A DNA stretch of 64,000 nucleotides. Source: Cupriavidus sp. P-10 (GTDB lineage Bacteria; Pseudomonadota; Gammaproteobacteria; Burkholderiales; Burkholderiaceae). The notes beneath the pieces were generated by a model. That model worked only from the letters and a program-made list of their open reading frames with translations, ran no database searches and was not told the origin of the DNA. The translations under genes were made by a program, and so were the position numbers. The DNA is taken from NCBI RefSeq assembly GCF_003402535.2, contig NZ_AP025171.1, positions 806,001 to 870,000 on the forward strand. Reading direction: 5' to 3'. Below, piece after piece: positions 34,319 through 42,617 of the stretch (position 1 is its first letter; the number at the start of each line of letters is the position of its first letter).

Positions 34319-35575
34319 CTAGCGCACGGCGCCGTGGTCGCGAAGGTGCCGGATCTCGTCCTGGCCGTAGCCGGCGGCCAGCAGGATCTCGTCGGTGTGC
34401 TCGCCCAGCAGCGGCGCGCGCCGGCGCACTGCACCGGGCGTGCGGCTGAGCTTGATCGGCACGCCGGCGATCTTCACCGGCTGCGCGCTGCCGGGCTGCT
34501 CCACGTCGACCAGCATGCCGCGCACGCGGTAGTGCTCGTCCTCGAAGATCTCCGCCGAGGTGTAGACCGGGCCGAACGGCACCTTGCCGCCCAGGCACCG
34601 GCCGATCTCTTCCTTGGTGCGGACCGAGGTGAAGGCCTCGATCGCATCGATAACCTGCTGCGCGTTGCGCACGCGCGCGGCGTTGGTGGCGAAGGCCTCG
34701 TCACGGCCCATCTCAGGGCGGCCGATGGCGATCGCCAGCGCTTCCCAGAAGGCATCGGTGGCACAGGCGATCGACACATGGCCGTCGCGCGCGCGGAACA
34801 GCCCGAACGGGCACAGCAGCGGATGGCGGTTGCCTTCGGGCGCCGGCACGGTGCCGGTATAGGACGTCTGGTAGACGATGCGCTCGCACATCGCCAGCAC
34901 CGCGTCGGTCATGGCAACGTCGACGAACTGGCCCTCGCCGGTGTCGCGGGCGCGGTGCACCGCGGCCAGGATGCCGATGCACAGCATCAGCGCGGGAATG
35001 GTGTCGCCCACGCCCGGCCCGATCTTGGTCGGCGTGTCACGGTCGGCACCGGTGATGCCCATCATCCCGCCCATGGCCTGCGCGACCACGTCATAGGCCG
35101 GCCAGCGCGCGTACGGGCTGGCGCCGCTGCGCGGGTCGCCGAAGCCGCGCACGGTGCCGTAGACCAGCCGCGGGTTGGTGGCGCGCAGCGTTTCGTAGCC
35201 CAGTCCCAGGCGCTCCATCACGCCGGCGCGGAAGTTCTCGACCACGATGTCGGCGCCGTCGATCAGGCGGTGTACCAGCGCGCGGCCGGCCTCGGTCTTC
35301 AGGTCCACGGCAATCGAGCGCTTGTTGCGATTGACGCTCTGGAAATAGCCGCCGTAGCCGCGCAGGTCGTCGTCCTGGCAAAAAGGACCGGTCACGCGGG
35401 TGCCGTCGCCATCCATGGTTTCGACCTTGATCACTTCGGCGCCGTGGTCGGCCAGCATCTGGGTGCAGAACGGGCCGGCCAGCATCTGCGTGAGGTCGAT
35501 CACGCGCAGCCCGGCAAGGGCGCCACCGGCGGCGGTGGCAGCGCGGGCGGCAACAGAATGCGTGGAAGCTTGCAT
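34319..35575 (-). CDS. CaiB/BaiF class III CoA transferase
   Basis: A 418-residue family III CoA transferase. It opens LAGLRVIDLTQMLAGPFCTQ, continues with DHGAEVIKVE and NRNKRSIAVDLKTEAGR, and has the DIVVENFRAGVMERLGLGYE block. The catalytic Asp lies in the VDVAMTDA region. The start at 35575 is preceded by GGAG 6 nt away; an in-frame ATG at 35590, 4 nt after the upstream stop, is possible. It moves CoA between a donor thioester and an acid. In itaconate degradation and in the hydroxypropionate bicycle, family III enzymes act on C5 dicarboxylates alongside hydratase and CitE-type lyase genes, which are also present in this cluster. Confidence 0.9.
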   Translation of the reverse strand: MQASTHSVAARAATAAGGALAGLRVIDLTQMLAGPFCTQMLADHGAEVIKVETMDGDGTRVTGPFCQDDDLRGYGGYFQSVNRNKRSIAVDLKTEAGRALVHRLIDGADIVVENFRAGVMERLGLGYETLRATNPRLVYGTVRGFGDPRSGASPYARWPAYDVVAQAMGGMMGITGADRDTPTKIGPGVGDTIPALMLCIGILAAVHRARDTGEGQFVDVAMTDAVLAMCERIVYQTSYTGTVPAPEGNRHPLLCPFGLFRARDGHVSIACATDAFWEALAIAIGRPEMGRDEAFATNAARVRNAQQVIDAIEAFTSVRTKEEIGRCLGGKVPFGPVYTSAEIFEDEHYRVRGMLVDVEQPGSAQPVKIAGVPIKLSRTPGAVRRRAPLLGEHTDEILLAAGYGQDEIRHLRDHGAVR

Positions 35576-35593
35576 GTCAGGCTCCGGCATCGG

Positions 35594-36760
35594 TCAGGCT
35601 TCGGCCTTGCCCATCAGCGCGTCGGAGATGATGCGCATCTGGATTTCCGAGGTGCCTTCGAAGATCTTGGTCAGGCGCGCGTCGCGCCAGTAGCGCTCGG
35701 CGGCGAAGTGCGTGGTGTAGCCGGCGCCGCCGTGGACCTGCAGGCCCTCGCTGGTGACGCGCTCGGACATCTCGCTGGCGAACAGCTTGACCATGGCGGC
35801 CTCGGTCGAGCAGCGCTGGCCATCGTCGATCTTTTCGCAGACGGCGTAGAGCAGGGCACGCGCCGCTTCGATCTGCGTGGCCATGTCGGCCAGCTTGAAG
35901 CGGATCGCCTGGAAGTTGCCGATCGGCACGCCGAACTGCGCGCGCTCGCGTGCGTACTGCAGCGAATCTTCCAGGCTGCCCTGGGCCAGCCCGATCGAGC
36001 GCGCGGCGGTGTGGGCGCGCGCGGTCTCCAGTCCGGCGGTGGCGAGGTAGAAGGCCTTGCCTTCCTCGCCCACCATGCTGGAGGCCGGCACGCGGCAGCC
36101 GTCGAAGGCCAGTTCCCAGGTGGTCCAGCCGTGGTAGCCGATCTTGGGGATCACGCTGCCCTTGACGCCCTCGGGCAACCGGCCGCGCGGCTTTTCCACC
36201 ATGAAGGCAGACAGGCCGCGGTGGCGCGCACGCGGATCGATCTCGGGATCGGTGCGGCACACCACCAGGATGAAGTCGGCCTCGTCGGCGAAGGTGCACC
36301 AGTACTTGCTGCCGGTGATGACCCATTCGTCGCCGTCGCGCACGGCGCGGCAGGCGATATTGGCCACGTCCGAGCCGGCATTGGGTTCCGACAGCGAGAA
36401 CGCGCCCAGGAACTCGCCGCGCGCCATGCGCGGCAGGTATTCGGCCTTCTTCTCCGGGCTCAGGCCCTTGAGCGCACCGATCAGCCCGTTGCCGCGCGCG
36501 ATCAGGCTGCCCACGCTCATCCAGGCGCGCGACAGTTGCTCGGCCACCAGGCAGTACTCGTAGGCGCCCAGCCCCAGGCCGCCGTATTCCTCCGGGATCA
36601 GGATGCCGAAGTAGCCAAGCCCGGCCATCTCGTCGATCAGTTCGCGCGGGATCTGGCCTTTTTCGGGATCCAGCTTGTTGGCGATGGGCAGCACGCGCTC
36701 CATCGTGAACTGGCGCGCGGCTTCCTGGATCATGCGGCGCTCTTCGGTCAGTTTTTGCAC
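35594..36760 (-). CDS. Acyl-CoA dehydrogenase
   Basis: A 388-residue dehydrogenase from a GTG start at 36760, chosen because AAAGGAG lies 7 nt upstream; the ATG 20 codons further up would place the start in the operator region. Family blocks are AFSLSEPNAGSDVANIAC, WVITGSKYWCTFADEA, RAQFGVPIGNFQAIR and LQVHGGAGYTTHF. The catalytic Glu is in IFEGTSEIQ (about residue 368). It is the first gene of the leftward operon and diverges from the hydratase gene across 252 bp with paired operators. Opening VQKLTEERRMIQEAARQFTM resembles short-chain or dicarboxylyl-CoA dehydrogenases, but the substrate is not certain. Confidence 0.91.
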   Translation of the reverse strand: MQKLTEERRMIQEAARQFTMERVLPIANKLDPEKGQIPRELIDEMAGLGYFGILIPEEYGGLGLGAYEYCLVAEQLSRAWMSVGSLIARGNGLIGALKGLSPEKKAEYLPRMARGEFLGAFSLSEPNAGSDVANIACRAVRDGDEWVITGSKYWCTFADEADFILVVCRTDPEIDPRARHRGLSAFMVEKPRGRLPEGVKGSVIPKIGYHGWTTWELAFDGCRVPASSMVGEEGKAFYLATAGLETARAHTAARSIGLAQGSLEDSLQYARERAQFGVPIGNFQAIRFKLADMATQIEAARALLYAVCEKIDDGQRCSTEAAMVKLFASEMSERVTSEGLQVHGGAGYTTHFAAERYWRDARLTKIFEGTSEIQMRIISDALMGKAEA

Positions 36761-36808
36761 TTCTGCACTCCTTTCAGGCGATCCGTGTGGCGCCGTCGTT
36801 TTCCGTGT

Positions 36809-36824
36809 ATGTCCGTACATAATA
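36809..36824. promoter_or_regulatory. Operator copy 1 of the divergent CoA-ester cluster
   Basis: TATGTCCGTACATAAT lies 49 bp upstream of the leftward GTG start. Its first 14 bases are a near palindrome, TATGT-N4-ACATA. An exact reverse-complement copy lies at 36955-36970. The HutC-type GntR protein of the cluster is the best candidate to bind it. Confidence 0.7.
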
Positions 36825-36954
36825 AATCGAAGATCGGGTGGGCAGGCAAGCCCGATAGCTGCTACCCACCCGAATAAGGTGGGTTGAATCGGGCTTAATT
36901 CGGCAGGTTTTGGGGTATGCGCGGCGAAAGTTGACAGCCCCGTTTTTGCCGTAC

Positions 36955-36970
36955 ATTATGTACGGACATA
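36955..36970. promoter_or_regulatory. Operator copy 2 of the divergent CoA-ester cluster
   Basis: ATTATGTACGGACATA is the exact reverse complement of 36809-36824, 43 bp upstream of the hydratase ATG. The two copies sit at matching distances from the two divergent operons, so both promoters are probably controlled together. Confidence 0.7.
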
Positions 36971-37012
36971 ATCGATTCGGGGTTAGACCCCGGCGGAGAG
37001 CGAGGAAAGACA

Positions 37013-38074
37013 ATGCAGAAGGACCGCACCGGCAACTTTTTTGAAGACTTCCGCGTGGGCATGCGCATTCGCCATGCCACGCCGCGCACGCTGACGGAAG
37101 GTGACCGCAGCCTGTATATCGGCCTGACCGGCAGCCGCACCGCGCTGGGCACCGCCGACACCTGTGCCGCGCAGCTGGGCCTGCCGCGCCGGCCGCTGGA
37201 AGACCTCCTGGTGTTCAACACCGCCTTCGGCAAGACCGTGCCGGACATTTCGCTGAACGCGGTTGCTAACCTGGGCTATGCCGAAGTGCGCTTCCTGGCG
37301 CACGTCTGGCCGGGCGACACGCTGGCGGTAGAGAGCGAGGTCATCGGCCTGAAGGAAAACTCCAGCCGAAAGAACGGCGTGGTCTATGTGCGCTCGACCG
37401 CGCGCAACCAGCATGGGCACGAGGTGCTGAGCTGGATCCGCTGGGTCATGGTGCACAAGCGCGACCACGGCGCCGCTTGCGGGCAGGCCATGGTGCCGGC
37501 GACCGAGCCGGTGGTGCCGGCGGCGCGTCTCTGGCACGGCGACCTTGGCCCCGCGGTGCGCGAGATCTGCGGGCTGACCGGCGTGGACGACCTGTGGGAA
37601 GACTATGCGACGGGCGAACGGATCGACCACCCCGGCGCCATGACGGTCAACGACAGTGACCACAGCATCGCCACGCGGCTCTACCAGAACACCGCCAGGG
37701 CCCACTTCGACGGCTTCGCCATGGCGGCGGCGGGCGGCCAGCGGCTGGTGTACGGCGGCCACGTGATGTCGCTGTGCAAGGCGCTGTCGCATGACGGGCT
37801 GGAAAACGCGCTGTCGATCCTGGCCATCAACGGCGGCAGCCATGTCAATCCGACCTACGCCGGCGACACCATCGCGTGCGCGACCCAGGTGCTGGACAAG
37901 CCCGACCTGGGGCTCGCGCACGTCGGCGCGCTGCGCCTGCGCACCATCGGCATCAAGAACGCACCCGCCGCCGCCGTGGTGTTCCCGCCAGCGGGCGAGG
38001 GCAAGGCCGCGCATCCGGCCAACGTGGTGCTCGACCTCGACTACACCATCGCCATCCCGCGCCGCGGCCGCTGA
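37013..38074 (+). CDS. mch: Mesaconyl-CoA hydratase-like double-hotdog dehydratase
   Basis: A 353-residue double-hotdog MaoC-type protein. The blocks GNFFEDFRVGMRIRHATPRT, LVFNTAFGKTVPDISLNAVA, NLGYAEVRFLAHVWPGDTL and IRWVMVHKRD in the first half, and ATRLYQNTARAHFD, YGGHVMSLCKALS and NPTYAGDTI in the second, match what I recall of mesaconyl-CoA (2-methylfumaryl-CoA) hydratase, Mch. That enzyme interconverts mesaconyl-C1-CoA and beta-methylmalyl-CoA. The length also fits. It is followed by a CitE-type lyase gene, which would cleave the product. The divergent operon supplies dehydrogenases and a CoA transferase. The exact acyl group handled here is inferred, not proven. Confidence 0.82.
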   Translation: MQKDRTGNFFEDFRVGMRIRHATPRTLTEGDRSLYIGLTGSRTALGTADTCAAQLGLPRRPLEDLLVFNTAFGKTVPDISLNAVANLGYAEVRFLAHVWPGDTLAVESEVIGLKENSSRKNGVVYVRSTARNQHGHEVLSWIRWVMVHKRDHGAACGQAMVPATEPVVPAARLWHGDLGPAVREICGLTGVDDLWEDYATGERIDHPGAMTVNDSDHSIATRLYQNTARAHFDGFAMAAAGGQRLVYGGHVMSLCKALSHDGLENALSILAINGGSHVNPTYAGDTIACATQVLDKPDLGLAHVGALRLRTIGIKNAPAAAVVFPPAGEGKAAHPANVVLDLDYTIAIPRRGR

Positions 38075-38146
38075 GCGGCTTACCACCGGCCTACCCCCGG
38101 CCACCCCCCGGCTTACCCCATTCGCACTTTGCACCAGGAGATACCC

Positions 38147-39139
38147 ATGACCACCACCCATCCGCGCGACGCGCTGTTTGCCGGCGAGAAGCCCTTCCCC
38201 GTACTGGCAGCGTGCGAGCACTTTGCCGGCAGCGAGAAGCTGATCGGCAAAGCCTTCGACCTGCAGGTCGAGTACGGTCCCGTGTTTGACGTGACCTGCG
38301 ATTGCGAGGACGGCGCAGCCGCCGGACAGGAGCGCGAGCATGCCGCCATGGTGGCGCGCATGATCGCTTCGGAGCGCAACCGGCACGGCCGTGCCGGCGC
38401 ACGTATCCATGACCCGTCGCATCCGGCCTGGCGCCAGGATGTCGACATCATCGTTGGCGAGGCCGGTGCGCGCCTGGCCTATCTCACCATCCCCAAGGCC
38501 ACCAGTGCCGCCCAGGTGGCCGAGGTCATCGGCTACATCGGCCAGGCCGCGCGCAACGCCGGCCTGCAGCGCGAGATCCCGGTCCACGTGCTGGTGGAAA
38601 CGCACGGCGCGCTGCGCGAGGTGTTCGAGATCGCCGCGCTGCCACACATCGAAGTGCTGGACTTCGGCCTGATGGACTTCGTCAGCGGCCACCACGGCGC
38701 CATCCCTGCGGCGGCGATGCGCAGCCCCGGCCAGTTCGAGCACGCGCTGCTGGCGCGCGCCAAGGCCGACATGGTGGCCGCGGCACTGGCCAACGGCATC
38801 GTGCCGGCGCACAACGTCTGCCTGAACCTGAAGGACGCGGCAGTCATCGCCGGCGATGCGGCGCGTGCGCGCAACGAGTTCGGCTTCCTGCGCATGTGGA
38901 GCATCTACCCGGCGCAGATCCTGCCGATCGTCGATGCGATGCGTCCGGACTTTGCCGAGGTGGAAGACGCGGCTGGCATCCTGTGCGCCGCGCAGGACGC
39001 GGAGTGGGGGCCGATCCAGTACCAGGGCGAACTGCATGACCGCGCCACCTACCGCTATTTCTGGGAGGTGCTGGAAAAGGCCAGGGTGACCGGCATGGCG
39101 CTGCCGGCGCAAGCCGAACGGCGCTTCTTCGGCGCCTGA
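38147..39139 (+). CDS. HpcH/HpaI-CitE family lyase (malyl-CoA / citramalyl-CoA lyase-like)
   Basis: A 330-residue TIM-barrel CitE-type lyase. VFDVTCDCEDGAAAGQEREH carries the Mg-ligand acid cluster, PVHVLVETHGALREVFEIA the Glu ligand, and EVLDFGLMDFVSGHHGAIP the Asp ligand. The length matches malyl-CoA, beta-methylmalyl-CoA and citramalyl-CoA lyases, which split a hydroxyacyl-CoA into an acyl-CoA and glyoxylate or pyruvate. The start at 38147 follows CCAGGAGATACCC. It lies 72 nt after the hydratase gene in the rightward operon, so it probably cleaves the hydrated product. Which C-C bond is cut cannot be read from the sequence. Confidence 0.87.
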   Translation: MTTTHPRDALFAGEKPFPVLAACEHFAGSEKLIGKAFDLQVEYGPVFDVTCDCEDGAAAGQEREHAAMVARMIASERNRHGRAGARIHDPSHPAWRQDVDIIVGEAGARLAYLTIPKATSAAQVAEVIGYIGQAARNAGLQREIPVHVLVETHGALREVFEIAALPHIEVLDFGLMDFVSGHHGAIPAAAMRSPGQFEHALLARAKADMVAAALANGIVPAHNVCLNLKDAAVIAGDAARARNEFGFLRMWSIYPAQILPIVDAMRPDFAEVEDAAGILCAAQDAEWGPIQYQGELHDRATYRYFWEVLEKARVTGMALPAQAERRFFGA

Positions 39140-39234
39140 GCCTGCGGGGCGGCGGCCAGCGCGTGGCTTACAATGCGCGTCAGCCATTGCGAGCCACCCG
39201 CCCCAAGCCGCCATCAAGCAGCCATCGTCACCCC

Positions 39235-39999
39235 ATGCGCAACGAACTGAAGGACAAGCCCGCCGCGGCGCCCCGCTATGCCGAACTGGCCAGCACGCTG
39301 GTGCGCGACATCCAGGAGGGCCGCCGCGTGGTCGGCAGCCTGCTGCCCACCGAGCCGGAACTGGCCGGGCAGCACGGCGTCAGCCGCCACACGGTGCGCG
39401 CCGCGCTGGCGCTGCTGCAGGACTGGGGCTATATCTCGCGCAAGAAGGCGGTGGGGACCATCGTCGCGAGCGCCAACCCCGATGCCGCATACACGCAGTC
39501 GTTCGGCACCGCCGAGGATCTCGTGCGCGTGGCCGCCACGGAGGTCCGCAGCATCGGCTCGGCGCGCCGCGTCACGCTGGACCGCGCCGACGCGCGGCTG
39601 CTGGAAGCGCCGATGGGCAGCGAATGGCTGCGTTTCAGCGGCACCCGCGTCGACGCGCGCAAGGGCAATACGCCGGTGGCGCATGCGGAGATCTACATCG
39701 ATGCCGCGCTGGCGCACCTGGAGCAGGCCATCCGCGACAGCCCGCAGGTGCTGATCAGTGCGCTGATCGAGCGCGAATGCGGGATTGCCATTGCGGAGAT
39801 CCGGCAGGTCATCCACGGTGTGCTGATCGACGGGGACCTGGCGCAGGAGCTGGGCACCGAAGCACGCACGGCGGGCCTGCGGCTGATCCGGCATTACAAG
39901 GACGCGCAGGGCAAGATCCTGGAAATCACCGACACCATCTACCCGGCCGACCGCGTGACCGTGGCGTTCCAGCTCCGGCGCAGCCGCGTGCAGCCGTAG
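39235..39999 (+). CDS. GntR family regulator, HutC type (UTRA domain)
   Basis: A 254-residue regulator. The GntR winged helix occupies residues about 15-80 (ASTLVRDIQEGRRVVGSLLP, then TEPELAGQHGVSRHTVRAAL). The rest is a UTRA ligand-binding domain (RRVTLDRADARLLEAPMGSE near residue 105; YIDAALAHLEQAI; DTIYPADRVTVAFQLRR at the end). It is third in the rightward hydratase/lyase operon, 95 nt after the lyase. It is the natural candidate to bind the paired TATGT-N4-ACATA operators and so to control itself and both divergent operons, probably released by an acid or CoA ester of the pathway. Confidence 0.9.
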   Translation: MRNELKDKPAAAPRYAELASTLVRDIQEGRRVVGSLLPTEPELAGQHGVSRHTVRAALALLQDWGYISRKKAVGTIVASANPDAAYTQSFGTAEDLVRVAATEVRSIGSARRVTLDRADARLLEAPMGSEWLRFSGTRVDARKGNTPVAHAEIYIDAALAHLEQAIRDSPQVLISALIERECGIAIAEIRQVIHGVLIDGDLAQELGTEARTAGLRLIRHYKDAQGKILEITDTIYPADRVTVAFQLRRSRVQP

Positions 40000-40035
40000 C
40001 ATGGCGGCACCGCCTGCACGGCGGGGTTCCTCGCG

Positions 40036-41232
40036 CTAGCCGGAGCGTGCCTGCTGGCGCAAAGTGTGAGTGCGTGCGGCGAGATAGGGCAGGTTTGCCG
40101 CGACAAAGAGCGCCAGCAGCAGCGCGCCCGCGCTCCACGCCAGCGCCGGCACCCACGGCAACAGGCTGGCCAGCACCGCGCCCTTGGCGGCGCCGGACGC
40201 CACCATGGCAATGCGCAGGAAGGCGGCGATGGCGAGCACGGCAAACACCAGTCCGGTGAACCTGCCTTCACTGCCCACGTGGCCGGCATCCAGCGCGGCA
40301 TTGGCCGCGGCGCCGAACATGATGCCCCACATGCCGCCGGCCAGGCATTGCGCTACCAGTACCGCCTGCAGCGACGCGGCGGCAGTGAAGCCGGACAATG
40401 CCAGCGCGCCCAGCACCGACGCGGCGAGCAGCAGCACGTAAGCAGGAAAACGGCGCAACCATGGCGTCTCGGGCAGCAGCACGCACAGGGCAAAGCCAAT
40501 CCAGAACGCCGGCATCACCCGTACCAGCTCGGCGCTGGCAACGAAGCGCAGATAGCCAGGCGCCGAATTGATCGCGGTGTGGACCTGGAAGCCCAGCGCG
40601 AGCAGCCAGACCGCCGCGAACAGCAGCCACAGGCGCCGCAGGCCGATGCTGGCAGGCGGCTCCGCTGCGGCACGCCGGGATGCCGGCGGCAGTTCGACCC
40701 AGCGCAGCGCGATCACGGCGAGCACCAGGGCCGCGCTGGCCGCGACAAAGGGAATCAACGGGGAGGCCTCGCGCAGCCGCGCCGTCAGCACCGGCGCCAC
40801 CGCACCTGCCAGGCCGATGCCGAGCAGCGACGCCGCCACCAGGAACGACGAAGCCGACCCCTGCAGCCGCCGCGCGATGATCACCATGGGCGGCGCGCGC
40901 AACGCCGAAGAGGTGGCGGCCCATAACGCCGTCAGGGCAAGCAGCAGCAGCGGTGAGGAAGCGGACGGCAGCAACACGAACGCCAGCGCGGAAACCACCG
41001 ACAGCGCCAGGATCCAGCCGCCGAGCCGGCGCATGCCGTTGGCGACACGGTCCGCGGCGATGCCCAGTGCCAGGTCCATGGCGACAAAGATCACCTGGTC
41101 CATTACCAGGATCCACGCGACGTGCGCGCGAGGGATGCCGGCCTGCGCGGCCAGCTGCGGCAGGAACGCCACGTAGAGGGTCCACGTGACCGCCAGCAGG
41201 AACTGCACGGAGCAAAAGATCAATGCGTGCAT
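40036..41232 (-). CDS. Major facilitator superfamily transporter
   Basis: A 398-residue membrane protein with about twelve hydrophobic segments. The N-terminal half starts MHALIFCSVQFLLAVTWTLY; the loop between helices 2 and 3 has DLALGIAADRVANGMRRLGG, a variant of the MFS motif A. The start at 41232 follows AAGGTGGGCC; an earlier in-frame start would add a hydrophilic stretch. It converges on the GntR gene with 36 bp between stops, so it is not part of that operon. MarR and Ohr genes lie upstream on the same strand, but 126 bp away. The substrate is unknown. Confidence 0.85.
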   Translation of the reverse strand: MHALIFCSVQFLLAVTWTLYVAFLPQLAAQAGIPRAHVAWILVMDQVIFVAMDLALGIAADRVANGMRRLGGWILALSVVSALAFVLLPSASSPLLLLALTALWAATSSALRAPPMVIIARRLQGSASSFLVAASLLGIGLAGAVAPVLTARLREASPLIPFVAASAALVLAVIALRWVELPPASRRAAAEPPASIGLRRLWLLFAAVWLLALGFQVHTAINSAPGYLRFVASAELVRVMPAFWIGFALCVLLPETPWLRRFPAYVLLLAASVLGALALSGFTAAASLQAVLVAQCLAGGMWGIMFGAAANAALDAGHVGSEGRFTGLVFAVLAIAAFLRIAMVASGAAKGAVLASLLPWVPALAWSAGALLLALFVAANLPYLAARTHTLRQQARSG

Positions 41233-41358
41233 GCGGCCCACCTTGCCCGATGTTTTTCTTGGAAGGATAGGGCAAGGAAGGCGCAACGACAGGGGGGCGA
41301 AGGCTCGGTGGTTACTGAGCCTTGCCGCTGTTGACCGCGACGGGCGGCCGGCGCGCTT

Positions 41359-41820
41359 TCAGTCGCCGGACCTGACCGAGCGGACCAGGTTGTTGCGCAG
41401 CGTCGCGACTGCCTTCTGCAGCCGCGCGAATTCGTCCGGCGTCAGGCCGGTGGCATCGGCGAGGCTGCCTTCGAGGCGCTTTTCGCGCAGGCGCCGGCCG
41501 TTGCGGGTCAGGCTGACCCGCACCTGGCGCTCGTCTTCGGGATCACGCTGCCGTTCGACGAAGCCCATGGCTTCCAGCTTCTTCAGGATCGGCGTCAGGG
41601 TGTTCGATTCCAGGAAGAGCTTTTCGCCGAGGCTGCCCACGGTCTGGTCGTCTTCTTCCCACAACGCCACGATGGTGATGTATTGCGTGTAGGTCAGCCC
41701 GAGCTGTTCGAGGACGGGCTTGTACGCCTTGCCGAACGCGAGGTTGGCGGAATAGACCGCGAAGCACAGGAAATCGGACAGTTTCGGATCCGCGGTTGCG
41801 GCCTTGTCGTTGGCTTTCAT
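41359..41820 (-). CDS. ohrR: OhrR-type MarR family regulator
   Basis: A 153-residue MarR protein with the OhrR signature. The peroxide-sensing Cys is C19 in LSDFLCFAVYSANLAFGKAY, followed by YKPVLEQLGLTYTQYITIVA. The winged helix is about residues 55-100 (VGSLGEKLFLESNTLTPILK, then the wing DPEDERQVRV). No Cys is present near the C-terminus, so it is a 1-Cys OhrR that would use a small thiol after oxidation. It represses ohr and is released by organic hydroperoxides. The ohr gene lies upstream on the same strand, and an ATCG-TATG-CGAT box lies 42 bp upstream of this start, so it is self-regulated. Confidence 0.92.
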   Translation of the reverse strand: MKANDKAATADPKLSDFLCFAVYSANLAFGKAYKPVLEQLGLTYTQYITIVALWEEDDQTVGSLGEKLFLESNTLTPILKKLEAMGFVERQRDPEDERQVRVSLTRNGRRLREKRLEGSLADATGLTPDEFARLQKAVATLRNNLVRSVRSGD

Positions 41821-41862
41821 GCTCTGGCTCCCGTGTCTGGATGGCGATGCGTGGAATTATAA

Positions 41863-41874
41863 ATCGTATGCGAT
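41863..41874. promoter_or_regulatory. OhrR box upstream of ohrR
   Basis: ATCGTATGCGAT, flanked by A and T to give AATCG-TATG-CGATT, lies 42 bp upstream of the ohrR start. It matches the boxes upstream of ohr (42451-42462, 42466-42477, 42529-42540). A further ATCG-N6-CGAT variant follows at about 41879-41892. Confidence 0.75.
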
Positions 41875-41958
41875 TGTATCGGTGATGCGATAACCGGATG
41901 CGACTCTTGGGCCCCGTACCGCGCCTTGGCGGGCGTGGTGCGGGGCCGCGCGCCTGCG

Positions 41959-42414
41959 TCAGCCGGTGATGACGTTGATCGCCACGTCGATATTGCCGCG
42001 CGTGGCCTTGGAGTACGGGCAGATTTCGTCAGCGGCATGCGCCACCGCCGTCGCCACGTCGTGCGGCACGCCAGGCATGCGCACGTTCAGGCGGGCCTGC
42101 AGCAGGTACTCGCGGCCGGTCTGGCCCAGGTCCACCTCGATCTCGACGGCAAGGTCGGCCGGCAGCGTCAGCTTGTGTGCCTTGGCTGCAAGGCCCACGG
42201 CGCTGATATAGCACGCCGACCACGCCGCCGCGAACAGCCGCTCGGCGGTGGGATGCGCATCGCTGCCATTGAAGACATGGGCCGGGTTGGCTTCGCTGCC
42301 GGGCGACGACAGGCGCATGTCAACGGTGCCGTCATGGCCGCGGGGCGTGTTGCCGGCGGCGCTGAGGATGGTGTAGGTCTTGCCGGTGGCCAGGACTTTG
42401 TCGATCTTGCTCAT
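41959..42414 (-). CDS. ohr: Organic hydroperoxide resistance protein Ohr (OsmC family)
   Basis: A 151-residue Ohr protein. The reactive Cys is C68 in LFAAAWSACYISAVG and the resolving Cys is C132 in DEICPYSKATRGN, so the catalytic pair is complete. The opening KVLATGKTYTILSAA, the R-L-S-S-P-G-S block and AHPTAERLF are standard. Ohr reduces organic peroxides and peroxynitrite in the cytoplasm with lipoyl proteins as electron donors. The start at 42414 has GAAAGGAA upstream. It is first in a leftward unit followed by ohrR, 138 bp away, and three palindromic boxes precede it. It should be induced by organic hydroperoxides. Confidence 0.95.
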   Translation of the reverse strand: MSKIDKVLATGKTYTILSAAGNTPRGHDGTVDMRLSSPGSEANPAHVFNGSDAHPTAERLFAAAWSACYISAVGLAAKAHKLTLPADLAVEIEVDLGQTGREYLLQARLNVRMPGVPHDVATAVAHAADEICPYSKATRGNIDVAINVITG

Positions 42415-42450
42415 GGTGGGGTTCCTTTCGGTGAGGGTGGTGACTTTGAT

Positions 42451-42477
42451 ATCGTATGCGATTACATCGTATACGAT
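42451..42477. promoter_or_regulatory. Paired OhrR boxes upstream of ohr
   Basis: Two boxes lie 3 bp apart: ATCGTATGCGAT (42451-42462) and the perfect palindrome ATCGTATACGAT (42466-42477). They start 37 bp upstream of the ohr ATG, over the expected promoter. The shared pattern is ATCG-(T/C)AT(A/G)-CGAT. Confidence 0.8.
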
Positions 42478-42528
42478 ATTAATTGGTAAAAAATAAGCAG
42501 CTTCCGCTGATTTGTCGCAAGCGTTTAA

Positions 42529-42540
42529 ATCGCATGCGAT
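42529..42540. promoter_or_regulatory. Distal OhrR-like box
   Basis: ATCGCATGCGAT is a perfect palindrome of the same pattern, 115 bp upstream of the ohr start. It could support looping or additional occupancy by OhrR. Confidence 0.6.
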
Positions 42541-42617
42541 GAAAAGCATAATGGGATACGGATCGACTGAAGTCAAGGAGAATTTCCACGCCATCTTGCA
42601 GGTGTGCAGGGCCGGGC

